64,000 nt of DNA. It comes from an uncultured Verrucomicrobiae bacterium. Its GTDB lineage: Bacteria > Verrucomicrobiota > Verrucomicrobiia > Limisphaerales > AAA164-E04. A model generated the notes under the pieces. That model saw only the letters and a program-made list of their open reading frames with translations, did no database searches and had not been told where the DNA came from. The stretch lies in assembly GCA_943788245.1 (NCBI GenBank), contig CALSPN010000021.1, forward strand, positions 1-64,000, given 5' to 3'. Position 1 is the first letter of the stretch; each line of letters starts with the position of its first letter. Below, one piece after another: positions 44,928 through 53,798 of the stretch. The position numbers and the translations under genes are program-made.

Positions 44928-47792
44928 TCAATCATCGCAATGTAAAATGCGTCCTTCGTTCTGCTTTTCCAAGGCAAGGTTGAAGAAATGTCTCCACTTT
45001 TGCTCCATTTCTTCTTCGGACTCGGTCGATTCATTCTGATAGCCAGCTTCCTTTTTGACTTTTTCAAGCAGCTTGGCCTTTTCGCCTGTGCGCAACTTGG
45101 TGCGCTCCTTATCTGTATAGAGATCGAAGTATTTTACACCTTCAATCCATGTTTCCAGACAAGTGCTCCTTGAATCGAGTGGTGAACCTGACCAGAGAAC
45201 GAAATCGGCGTGTTTGCCTTTCTCGAGTGATCCCACCAGATGATCGATGCGAAGTTGTTGAGCAGGATATCGAGTCACAAAATTAAGGGCTTCCTCAGGA
45301 GGCGTATTGCCATATTTGACAGCCTTGGCTGCTTCAAGGTTCATCCTGCGAGCGAGATCGCTGTCGTCAGAATTGAAAGAAACGAGTGCCCCGCGTTCGT
45401 GCATCAATGAACCTGCATAGGGGATGGCATCAATGACCTCAAATTTGTAAGCCCACCAATCGGTAAAGCACGAGGCCCCTGCACCATGCTCAGCAATTTC
45501 ATCGGCTATTTTATAACCTTCCAATACATGTTGAAGTGTTCCAACCTGAACACCGAAACGTTCCATGACTCGTAAAAAAACAAGGATTTCATCTTGCCTG
45601 TAGGAGTGACAATGAATCCATCGCTTGCCTTCAAGAATTTCTACCAGGCAGTCCATTTCAAGATCACGTTTGGGGCGCGCACCGTGTCCAGACTTAAACC
45701 TGCTCCATGCCTGCTGGTAATGTTGTGCGGCTGTGAAACGGTTTTCATAAAATACTGGAACTCCCATTCGGGATTGTGGGAATCGAGTCTTTTTATTATC
45801 TCCCCAGTTGGATTGTTTTACATTTTCGCCCAAGGCGAATTTGATTCCTCCAGGTGCTTCCTTGAACATTAAACCATCGGGACCTTCACCCCATTTCAAT
45901 TTGATAATAGCATTTTGCCCTCCTATGGGGTTGGCTGAACCGTGAAGGAGGTTTGCAATCGTGAGGCCTCCTGCCAATTGATAATAAATGTTGTCCGTCT
46001 CGGAATTTATGACGTCTTCAATCCTGACCATGGCTGTGGATGGCATGGTTCCCTCGTTGACTCCCCCCATGATCATACTGTGTGAGTGGGCATCGATCAG
46101 GCCCGGTGTCAGGTGTTTCCCTGTAGCATCAATGACAAGGCAACTACCAAGATCCGACTCGGGTAGTTCAAGATTCTTTCCAACTTCAATGATATGTCCA
46201 TGCTGAATGAGTAAATCGCCTCGTTCAAGGATCCCCATGAATGAACTGGTCCAAAGTGTTGCATTTTTTATGAGCAAGGTGTCGGGCCTCTGCTTTGAGG
46301 GGTGATCCTCCAGAGGTGAGCGGGCAAATCGCTTGCTGTATTCTGTGTTGATGTCCTTTTTCTTATTTTCGTCTTTCGAATTTTTATCTTGGTCTGATTC
46401 GAATTGATTATTGGGATAGCGCCTGCCTTGAACCCAGGTGGATTCAATTGGGTTTTTGGGTGTGAAATAATCCTCTCCCTTGACAATCGTGAAATTAGCC
46501 AATTTGCCTGCCACCAAAGTTCCCATGGATTCAGACAGTCCGCAAAGTTCTGCAGGGACAGTTGTTAAAGCCGCAATTGCAGTTTGTTTGGGAAGCCCGC
46601 GATCAATGGCTTGTTTCAACTTTTCTCGGAATTTTTTTTGATCGTTCAAGGAATACAGGGTGAGTGCGAGTTGATGGCCTTGAGAGGCCAACAATGCAGG
46701 TGTTTCTGGTGCCCAATCCCAGTTGCGCAGCAAATCCAAACTGACCGCCTCCCAATCGTCATCTTCAGGAAGTTTGGGAATCTCCGGGAAATTGACAGGA
46801 ACAATCATCGGGGCTTCTATTTGCTTTATCAAATCCGGCCTGCGCCACTCCTGACCTGTTGCAATTATTCCATATCGCACTCCAAAAACTTCCATGAGAC
46901 TCGATGCCCGGGATGCCATCAGGACGCTTCCGGGTTCAATCAGGACTCGAGTTTTTCCACCGATTACAGGTTCAAGGGCCTTCAGCGAAGGATTATAAAC
47001 CTGCGAAGTATTCTGTGAAGGATTGCGAGTAAAGTCCTGAGCCTCCAGCAATGTCTGTCTGATGGCGCTGATGACTCCCATCAACGATTTGGGATACTCA
47101 TTCGCTTTGCCATCGCGACTAGTGAATACGATGTGTTGCAGACCCTCATTACTTTGTATCAGTTCATTGGGCGATGCTTCCCCGGTCAAGGAAACCGCGC
47201 CTTTGCCACGGAAAATACCTTTGGATGGACTCAGATGTACTGCTGTAAACCCAAGGTTCCTCAAACCTTCACGATGACCGGATTTGAAAGCCCAATCATC
47301 CAGTACACTGTACTCGGGATGAACGGTTGAAAGCGAAGAGCCGGGCCCCATGTCACCAGGATCGAGCTCATCGCCAGGCATGCCGTAGAAATTCCAGTGG
47401 CCGCTTGCTTTGTGGTCTGCATCATGATCCTCTGCAGTCGTGCGCGTTGTCATGACGGGTGAACCGTCAGGTGAGATCACGTAATAGGGGTCAATAAAAC
47501 CGGGGTAAATGGTGTATCCCTTCAGATCCCATATTCTGCTTCCGCTTGCTGCTTCCTTTGATGGAGACACTGAAACTACCTTCCCATTGTTGATAACAAG
47601 CGTTGCGTTTGTGACCGTCAGACTGGGCGAGACGATGACATTGGCTCCCACAAAAGAATGAAAACCCTGAGGCCTTGGTGGATGGCCCGGGGGGGCGACA
47701 GCGGGCCGGTTATCGTTGGCGTATGTAATTAAGCTGGAGCAAAAGGCAAGTCCTGTCAGGATGGCCTGCCATCGGTTTGAATTCGGTTTCAT
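44928..47792 (-). CDS. Exported double-domain amidohydrolase
   Basis: The 954-residue protein has a signal peptide (AILTGLAFCSSLITYAND). The N-terminal half is a degenerate amidohydrolase domain, with GYTIYPGFIDPYYVISPD replacing the usual D-x-H-x-H and SMGTLVAGKLANFTIVKG at its end. A Lys/Asp/Asn-rich linker leads to a complete C-terminal domain: HLTPGLIDAHSHSMIMGG (metal-binding HxH), KRWIHCHSYRQDEIL, VGTLQHVLEGYKIADEIAEHG, SFNSDDSDLARRMNLEA and SLEKGKHADFVLWSG. The second half should be the active, imidazolonepropionase-like hydrolase, and the first half may be structural. It is the upstream member of a tandem with the 44866 gene. Confidence 0.85.
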   Translation of the reverse strand: MKPNSNRWQAILTGLAFCSSLITYANDNRPAVAPPGHPPRPQGFHSFVGANVIVSPSLTVTNATLVINNGKVVSVSPSKEAASGSRIWDLKGYTIYPGFIDPYYVISPDGSPVMTTRTTAEDHDADHKASGHWNFYGMPGDELDPGDMGPGSSLSTVHPEYSVLDDWAFKSGHREGLRNLGFTAVHLSPSKGIFRGKGAVSLTGEASPNELIQSNEGLQHIVFTSRDGKANEYPKSLMGVISAIRQTLLEAQDFTRNPSQNTSQVYNPSLKALEPVIGGKTRVLIEPGSVLMASRASSLMEVFGVRYGIIATGQEWRRPDLIKQIEAPMIVPVNFPEIPKLPEDDDWEAVSLDLLRNWDWAPETPALLASQGHQLALTLYSLNDQKKFREKLKQAIDRGLPKQTAIAALTTVPAELCGLSESMGTLVAGKLANFTIVKGEDYFTPKNPIESTWVQGRRYPNNQFESDQDKNSKDENKKKDINTEYSKRFARSPLEDHPSKQRPDTLLIKNATLWTSSFMGILERGDLLIQHGHIIEVGKNLELPESDLGSCLVIDATGKHLTPGLIDAHSHSMIMGGVNEGTMPSTAMVRIEDVINSETDNIYYQLAGGLTIANLLHGSANPIGGQNAIIKLKWGEGPDGLMFKEAPGGIKFALGENVKQSNWGDNKKTRFPQSRMGVPVFYENRFTAAQHYQQAWSRFKSGHGARPKRDLEMDCLVEILEGKRWIHCHSYRQDEILVFLRVMERFGVQVGTLQHVLEGYKIADEIAEHGAGASCFTDWWAYKFEVIDAIPYAGSLMHERGALVSFNSDDSDLARRMNLEAAKAVKYGNTPPEEALNFVTRYPAQQLRIDHLVGSLEKGKHADFVLWSGSPLDSRSTCLETWIEGVKYFDLYTDKERTKLRTGEKAKLLEKVKKEAGYQNESTESEEEMEQKWRHFFNLALEKQNEGRILHCDD

Positions 47793-47960
47793 GAAAGCAA
47801 ATCCCGGTTTGAGTGGGTTTCGTAAATCATGAATGATTTATCCTCTTACGCCAAACCTTTTGGCTTTCGATTTTTGGTGAAGAATGCGATCAAGCTTTTT
47901 GCTCCAAGAACATGATATCCGTGATTGAATACGGTAGGTAATCTGAGGTAGGACTCATCC

Positions 47961-48428
47961 ATGCATATTGTTCTGGTAGAGCCTGAAATTCCACCGAATA
48001 CAGGTAACGTTGCGCGCCTCTGTGCGGCGACAGGTAGTGAGCTACACTTAATTGAACCACTCGGTTTTCAACTGGAAGATAAACATCTCAAGCGCGCTGG
48101 TATGGATTATTGGAACCATGTAAACTGGCGTAAATGGTCTCATTGGTCTGCATTCATTGAGCATTTAAATGCTTCATCCAAGCTTTGGCTTGTCGAGTCA
48201 GACGGCCCCAAAAGTTATGCAAACGTTGATTATGGTCCTGACGATTACCTTGTATTCGGAAGAGAAACAGCAGGCCTTCCCTCTGAATTAGTTCAGCAAT
48301 ATCAAGACCAATGGTTGCGTATTCCGATGATGAACAAGGAAGCCCGTTCATTGAATCTTTCAAATTCTGTGGCCATTGTCCTTTATGAAGCTTTGAGACA
48401 ACTTGGTTTTCAAGATGAAGTGCGCTGA
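47961..48428 (+). CDS. trmL: tRNA (cytidine(34)-2'-O)-methyltransferase TrmL
   Basis: The 155-residue SpoU/SPOUT methyltransferase modifies the wobble nucleotide of tRNA-Leu isoacceptors. Motifs are MHIVLVEPEIPPNTGNVARLCAATG at the N-terminus, YLVFGRETAGLP and the SAM-binding knot MNKEARSLNLSNSVAIVLYEALRQ at the C-terminus. Length is typical of the single-domain TrmL. GAGGTAGGA lies shortly before the ATG. It is convergent with the sulfatase gene at 48440, 11 nt between stops. Confidence 0.93.
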   Translation: MHIVLVEPEIPPNTGNVARLCAATGSELHLIEPLGFQLEDKHLKRAGMDYWNHVNWRKWSHWSAFIEHLNASSKLWLVESDGPKSYANVDYGPDDYLVFGRETAGLPSELVQQYQDQWLRIPMMNKEARSLNLSNSVAIVLYEALRQLGFQDEVR

Positions 48429-48439
48429 TGGCTCAGGGG

Positions 48440-49907
48440 CTACTCATACTTGTATTTGACCACCCAGGGATCACCACTTGCTTCCTGAAACGCCCTGAGC
48501 CGATCCTGCAGATTTATCAAGGTGCGTTCAAATTCAGGGTTAGATGCCAGATTCTCTATTTCAGCAGGATCTGCTTCCATATTGTAAAGCTCATGGCGCG
48601 GTCTTTGTATGTAGTCGCCGATGCGGCGTTTCCCATAGAGACCATCCATGCCGTCTTTGACCGCCGCCTGCCAGGTCGGAGCTTCATATAGATCTGATGC
48701 AAAAGGGTAGGGGAGTTGATGTGCCAGATTGAGGGTGTATTTGAATTGTCTGGTTCGGATCACACGCATGGGATAATACATGGTGATTTCATGGAAAGTG
48801 TGAGAGGCAAAAACATAATCCCATTCCAGTGCTTTTTCCTTTTCGAGTATGGACAAAAAGGACCGGCCATGAAAGGCATACGGAGCCCTCTCACCGCGAC
48901 TGTTGTTATGCTCAAGTCTGGAAAGGTCTATTCCGGCAAAGTCCAACAAGGTTGGAGTCAAGTCAGTCCATGAGACCATGGCATCCGTGGCGATACCCCT
49001 TTTGGATTGATCTGGACTGCGGACAATCAAGGGCAGGCGCATGCCAGGTTCATAGAGCGTCGTCTTGGCACCGGGAAATGCAATGCCGTTGTCTGACAGG
49101 TAAAGTATCAGGGTGTTTTCATATTGATCGGCTTCTTTCAAGATCTGTACTAGCCTGCCAAGCCCCTGATCTATTCTTGACACACTCTGGTAATATTGCG
49201 CCAGTTCCGCACGGCATTCCGGTGAATCCGGAAGGTAGTCCGGGACGAGCACTTCTTGCGGATCGTAAATAAGCTCTTTAACTCCCTCATAAGTCTGATT
49301 GTTCCCAAAACGATTGGGTTTGTAGGGGAGCTCATTGGCATACCCGCCACCTCTGTGGGGATCTGAAGTACAGAAATACAGAAAAAATGGTCTGCTTTTG
49401 TCTTTGTTGATGAAGGGTTGGCATTTCTCCGCCATACTTACCGGATTCCTTGAACCACCTTGATTGCCGGTAAGGTGTTGGTCGAACGGATAGATTTCTT
49501 CCGGTGCCACGTGGTACTTCCCGATGCGGGCTGTTCGATATCCCGCTTTGGATAGCCAGGTTGGCAGACTGACAACGGAATCTTTGGTGTGGAATCGATG
49601 GTAGCTGTGTTGATGCCCGTATTGACCATTCGCATGATTATGCAATCCAGTGAGGATTACGGAGCGACTGGCCGCTGCAGCTTGCTGTCGTGCAAAATGC
49701 ATAATCAAATCGGGTGCCATCCTTTGCCAACGCATCAAGATGTGGTGTTTGAATGGCGGCGTTCCCGTAGCATCCCGCATCCCTTGCCTTGGTCATCCAC
49801 TACAAACATGACAATGTTGCGCGCGAGTTTGACATCTTCCTGAGCACTCAGGGAAAGCGCCAGCAAGAACAACAGAAGACAAGCGTTTTTTTAATTGTTG
49901 ATTTCAT
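48440..49907 (-). CDS. Exported sulfatase, formylglycine type (frame-disrupted N-terminus)
   Basis: The 446-codon ORF covers most of the enzyme: YRTARIGKYHVAPEEIYPFD, PFFLYFCTSDPHRGGG, NTLILYLSDNGIAFPGAKTTLYEPG and MVSWTDLTPTLLDFAGIDL. The first 230 nt need three corrections. From ATG 49907 the intended protein reads a signal (ACLLLFLLALSLSAQED), IVMFVVDDQGKDAGCYGN and AFCTTASCSASRSVILTG, so the Cys of C-S-A-S-R is the formylglycine precursor. The errors are a missing A in the A-tract near 49880, an extra G near 49765 and an extra G near 49670. It is a periplasmic enzyme desulfating polysaccharides or similar substrates, like the sulfatase at 29929. Confidence 0.85.
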
Positions 49908-50232
49908 GAGATTAAAGAGACTGGGTGATTTGTTTCAGATTTTTAACAGAAGCCTATTAGTGAAGGGGAGGTTTTCGTTGCTGCCTTCGCTTGGTCATGA
50001 TTTTTGAGCAGCTTTTCATTATCTTGATCTGTATGGTTAACGCGCCGAGAAATTGTGCTGCAGCACTGAAGTTTAAGTCCTTAAATGTTAGCTTCTGCGG
50101 TGTGACCCACAAGGGTTTTTTAGTCCATATACGAGCAGGGTATGTTTCCATTCCTGTAACTGACTGATTCAGCTTTGACGGAATTGTATGACCATTACAA
50201 ACTTTCAATAAAGCCCATTGCGATCGAATATC
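49908..50232. other. Intergenic region, no recognised gene
   Basis: About 325 nt between the sulfatase start and the citrate synthase remnant. ORF 49957-50259 (minus) has no family likeness and overlaps the remnant. The region presumably holds divergent promoters. Confidence 0.4.
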
Positions 50233-50465
50233 ATGGAATCCAAAGCGACCCATTCGCATTGGAGATCAGAGTCACGAATACCCAACGATGGTTGGCACTG
50301 AAGATGAGTATGCCATTGATGCGCGAAACTTGCGCGCTGACAGTGGATTGATCACATACGATCAGAGGTATGGCAAATCATCCTCATCAGGAAATTCATC
50401 GCCCGCGCCAAATCCATGCTGACGCATCAGAACGTGCCTATCTCCGCCTGGTAAAACGTCCTTAA
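50233..50465 (+). pseudogene. gltA: Citrate synthase remnant with internal deletion
   Basis: From ATG 50233 the sequence reads MESKAT, then after a shift near 50255 IGDQSHEYPTMVGTEDEYAI and DARNLRADSGLITYDQRYG, which is the N-terminal segment of type II citrate synthase. Directly at GGTATGGCAAA the frame changes and the sequence becomes MANHPHQEIHRPRQIHADAS and ERAYLRLVKRP before TAA at 50463, which is the C-terminal RPRQ-type ending. The 300-plus residues between, including all catalytic His and Asp, are missing. The two halves lie in normal order, so this is one gene with a large interior deletion, either real or from assembly. No full ORF track entry covers it. Confidence 0.72.
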
Positions 50466-50862
50466 TCCTGACCCTGGGAGTCAGGTGTCTGAATATCTCG
50501 TCCCGTTGCCTGGAGAATGCTTTCTTTGAATGCTTCGGGGCTCACGTCTTTGGGAATTGCTTTGCATGTTTTTTTCGAATCCAGGGAAATTCCACAAATT
50601 AGGGAAGTCTCGGCACTGTTGGGGTTTGACAGACTGGATGCTGCATTTGTCATCCTCCAAAAAAATGCATGAACCGTTGGATTGATCCTGAAGAGCTAAC
50701 CCCTTTCGGGACTGGTTCAACCTTGTGAATTGCTGAATAAATGTATTTTCATCCTGTTCAAGAAATGCAGCGATGCGGGTTGATTTCATCCTCCGAAAGC
50801 TTGACCTGGCCCGGCCAGCGGCAACAGGCAGTGCAGCGTTGACATTCAAAAAAAATGGGCAT
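50462..50862 (-). CDS. YkgJ family CxxCxxCC cluster protein (frame-disrupted)
   Basis: From ATG 50862 the corrected frame begins MPIFFECQRCTACCRWPGQVKLSEDEI, a YkgJ/UPF0153 cysteine cluster that binds zinc or iron-sulfur. It continues with RIAAFLEQDENTFIQQFTRL, CIFLEDDKCSIQSVKPQQCRDFPNLWNFPGFE and, after the second break, KTCKAIPKDVSPEAFKESILQ. Two extra bases explain the splits: a C in CCC near 50780 and an A in A7 near 50575. ORFs 50481-50867 and 50462-50653 are its pieces. The stop overlaps that of the convergent citrate synthase remnant by two bases. Function of the family is not established. Confidence 0.78.
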
Positions 50863-50890
50863 TTCAAGATTTGGTCAAATCCGTTGCTCC

Positions 50891-51921
50891 CTAATCCAAA
50901 CTTATCTCAATGTTTGCTTCCCTCTTCAGCTTGTGGAGGTATTCAGGTAAAAGTTTCTCAACATTTTCAGCTTCCAATTGCAACTTGATACGCTCGGAAA
51001 CTTCAGGGAAAGGCTGGTATTCCTTGGGAAACTTTTTCATCAACTTGACAACATGGTAGCCAGTTCCGGTCTTGATCACAGTAGACACCTGTCCCTCTTG
51101 GAGAGCGAACACGGCTTCCTCCAACGTTGGGTTATTACTTCCTTTTGCTATGGTAACCTGTCCCTGATTTGCTTTCGTTACGGCATCTTCAGAATAAGTT
51201 TCTACCAGTTTGATGAAATCTTCCCCAGAGCTTGCTTTTTTTTGGGCTTCTTTTGCCCCTGGTCAGTCGCTTTGTTTTCTCGGTTGAGGATAGCGGTTCT
51301 CCTGTCCAATTTGCTTCTCGCCGGAATGTAAAATATTTCGAAGTTCGGCACGCTCGGGGAATGGCAAACACCTCCTTGTTGACGTCGTAAAATGCACGCG
51401 CTTTTTCGCTGGTCACGATGAAGTTGGCTTTTAAATCAGCATCGATAACCTCTTTGACGATGGCTTGTTCAGTGACTTGGTCCTTGAAATATTCCAAGTC
51501 CATTCCTGTTGAGAGCAGCTGTCTCTCGAATGTCTCCCTCGAAGGGGTGTTGCTGTATCAAATCTTCAAGGAAAGATTTTGCATTCAATTTGCCTCTCCT
51601 TTTTTGCTCCTGGGTTGCCTTGTTCAAGAGGATTTTCGTCGTAATTAACTTATCCAGTATCTGGGCTTCAACTTCATCGTTCAGGTGAGGTGGTATGGGG
51701 TTTCCCTGTGAGACTCGGTTCGCTTTCGTTGTGATGATCGCCTTGTCGAGTTCAGAGCGATTGATTTCCAGATCCTTGCCGGTGGCGACGATGTCATTAC
51801 TGAAAAGATCTGAAAGATTATTGGTTTTGAGCGCGCTTGATTGAGCCTCAAGAGGCTGGTAGCCGTTTAACAGAGTTGAAATCAGGCAATAAAACAATAG
51901 ATTGGATGCCTTCAGCTTCAT
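50891..51921 (-). CDS. SurA-like periplasmic chaperone/peptidyl-prolyl isomerase (frame-disrupted)
   Basis: ORF 51469-51921 begins with a signal peptide (ASNLLFYCLISTLLNGYQPLEA) and a SurA-N-like helical segment (LNDEVEAQILDKLITTKILL). ORF 51189-51503 continues (MDLEYFKDQVTEQAIVKEV). The end, ORF 50891-51124, has the parvulin core EAVFALQEGQVSTVIKTGTGYHVVKLMKK. Between them other frames supply ARVPNFEIFYIPARSKLDRRT and IKLVETYSEDAVTKANQGQ. An extra C in CCCC near 51543 is one of at least three errors. The enzyme would assist outer-membrane protein folding. Its ATG overlaps the serA stop (ATGA), so the two are translationally coupled. Confidence 0.8.
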
Positions 51922-53519
51922 GAGAGTTTTATAATGCGAATACTGCTGATATCCTCATCCCTTTGAATTTCATCCAGTATGGTGTTTTCCGGGATGCTGT
52001 CCAAGTTCAGGACTGTCAATGCGTGGCCACCTTCGCGGTCTCGGTGCAAGCTCATGTTGGCAATGTTGATTTGGTGTTTTGCCAGAATACCCCCCAAGTG
52101 GCCGACAATACCGGGACGGTCCCTGTTGGTAATCAGACAAAGCACCCCCTTTGGGTCGATTTCAACAGGTTGACTATCCAGGCGAACGATACGTGGTTTC
52201 ATTTGAGCGCCAAAGAAAGTTCCGCCGGCAGATGATTTTTCTTCGCCTTTAAATGCAGCGACGTGAAGCCACTCGTTAAAATCGGTTTCCTCATTGGATT
52301 TGACCAGTTCAACAACGATACCCAGCGATTTTGCCATGGCTTTGGCATTGATTTGATTGACGTCCGCTCCACCTGCACTGGCCAGAAAACCGGTCAGGAT
52401 AAATCGCGCAATCGGATCACTTGGCATTTCCGTGGCTTTACCTCCGAAGGTAATGACCAGTCGATCGTTTTGTTGAGGAGCCAATTGTGAAACAAGCCGG
52501 CCAAGTTTTTGTCCCAAAGTTAAGTATGGTTTGACCTTGGCATAAGTCTTTGCATCCAGGCTGGGCATATTCACGGCATTCTGGATGGCTCCTGTCAAAA
52601 GATAGGAACTAATGGATTCACCGATTTCAATGCCAACGTTTTGTTGAGCCTCCTGCGTGCTTGCTCCCAGGTGAGGTGTCGTAATGATTTCAGGTATTTC
52701 CCTGAATGGGTGGTTCGCGTCCAGGGGTTCCTTGCTGTAAACATCGATCGCGGCCCCCGCAATGATACCGGATTTAACTGCCTCAACCAGGTCCTCCTCC
52801 TGCACAATGCCGCCGCGTGCACAATTGAGAATACGCATCCCTTTTTTCATTTTTGCGAAGGCATCTTCATTGATCATGCCACGAGTCTCATCCGTCATTG
52901 GCATGTGGACAGTGATGAAATCGGCCTTTGCATAAATCGCGTCTAAGGTGGCAATTTCGACTTGAATGGCTTTCGCTCTGGAAGGGGAAAGGTATGGGTC
53001 AAAAGCAAGCACGTGCATCCCAAATGCCTGAGCTCGCTTTGCGACCTCAGTGCCAATTCGACCCAGTCCAAGAATGGCCAGTGTCTTGTTGTAAAGTTCG
53101 GTGCCGGAAAAGGCTTTACGGTTCCATTCCTTGTTGGACATGGACATGTGAGCCTGAGGTATCTTTCTTGCCAGGGCCATCAACATGGCAAAGGTCAGTT
53201 CGGCGGTTGAGATCGTATTACCGCCAGGCGTGTTCATTACGACAATGCCGCGTTGAGTCGCAGACTCAACATCTACATTATCGACTCCAACACCCGCGCG
53301 TCCAACTACTTTCAGGCAAGGCGAATGCTCGATGACCTTGGCCGTAATTTTGGTCTCTGATCGAACCACGTAGGCGCTGACATCACCCGCCATTGAAATG
53401 AGCTCGTCCTCACTGGGCCGTTTTTCGAGGACAACGACCTCGAGTTCAGATTGCTTTTGGAAATATTCGATTCCCTTTGCTGAGATTGGATCGCAGATCA
53501 ATACTTTCATCTTTTTCAA
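51918..53519 (-). CDS. serA: D-3-phosphoglycerate dehydrogenase
   Basis: SerA starts serine synthesis by oxidising 3-phosphoglycerate with NAD. The 533-residue long form shows VVGRAGVGVDNVDVESATQRGI, the NAD motif TLAILGLGRIGTEVAKRA near residues 147-164, the catalytic region LNCARGGIVQEEDLVEAV, and the His of TTPHLGASTQEAQ. An ASB domain at about 320-450 and a C-terminal ACT domain (CLITNRDRPGIVGHLGGILAKHQINIANMSLHRDREGG) complete it, suggesting serine feedback control. The frame is intact. ATG 53510 (MKVLICD) is an alternative start. The overlap with surA is 4 nt. Confidence 0.95.
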   Translation of the reverse strand: MKKMKVLICDPISAKGIEYFQKQSELEVVVLEKRPSEDELISMAGDVSAYVVRSETKITAKVIEHSPCLKVVGRAGVGVDNVDVESATQRGIVVMNTPGGNTISTAELTFAMLMALARKIPQAHMSMSNKEWNRKAFSGTELYNKTLAILGLGRIGTEVAKRAQAFGMHVLAFDPYLSPSRAKAIQVEIATLDAIYAKADFITVHMPMTDETRGMINEDAFAKMKKGMRILNCARGGIVQEEDLVEAVKSGIIAGAAIDVYSKEPLDANHPFREIPEIITTPHLGASTQEAQQNVGIEIGESISSYLLTGAIQNAVNMPSLDAKTYAKVKPYLTLGQKLGRLVSQLAPQQNDRLVITFGGKATEMPSDPIARFILTGFLASAGGADVNQINAKAMAKSLGIVVELVKSNEETDFNEWLHVAAFKGEEKSSAGGTFFGAQMKPRIVRLDSQPVEIDPKGVLCLITNRDRPGIVGHLGGILAKHQINIANMSLHRDREGGHALTVLNLDSIPENTILDEIQRDEDISSIRIIKLS

Positions 53520-53627
53520 AGGCCACTCAATCTAGGCAAACCGCCCTGACAGGTCAAACCTGTAAAATACAATTGAATTGGTAAGTTCGTGTTGCCATGG
53601 TTTTCTCAGGCTGGCTAACCTTGCGGC

Positions 53628-53792
53628 ATGGATCGCAGTAAAGATCCCAAAATGGATCAAGCTTCCATTTGCTTTGGGCAGGATGCAATGCTTGCCCACG
53701 CTGGTAGCATGCTGTTGAAAGTGAATTCACAGTCAGGACTCATTTTCGGTTGTTATGAAGAAAACCGGCAGGAAAACCTTTTGATCGCTTAG
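53628..53792 (+). CDS. Possible small protein upstream of NifS-like gene
   Basis: A 54-codon ORF, missing from the track because of its length, reads MDRSKDPKMDQASICFGQDA and continues in a protein-like way to QENLLIA, stopping 6 nt before the NifS-like ATG. No family was recognised. It could be a short coupled peptide or the trace of a longer, frame-broken gene. It occupies most of the 279-nt spacer after serA, which otherwise shows nothing. Confidence 0.3.
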   Translation: MDRSKDPKMDQASICFGQDAMLAHAGSMLLKVNSQSGLIFGCYEENRQENLLIA

Positions 53793-53798
53793 AAAAAG

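Noticed and set aside
46584-47018. 144-codon antisense ORF in the double-domain amidohydrolase
   Set aside because: Shadow of a long intact ORF without its own motifs.
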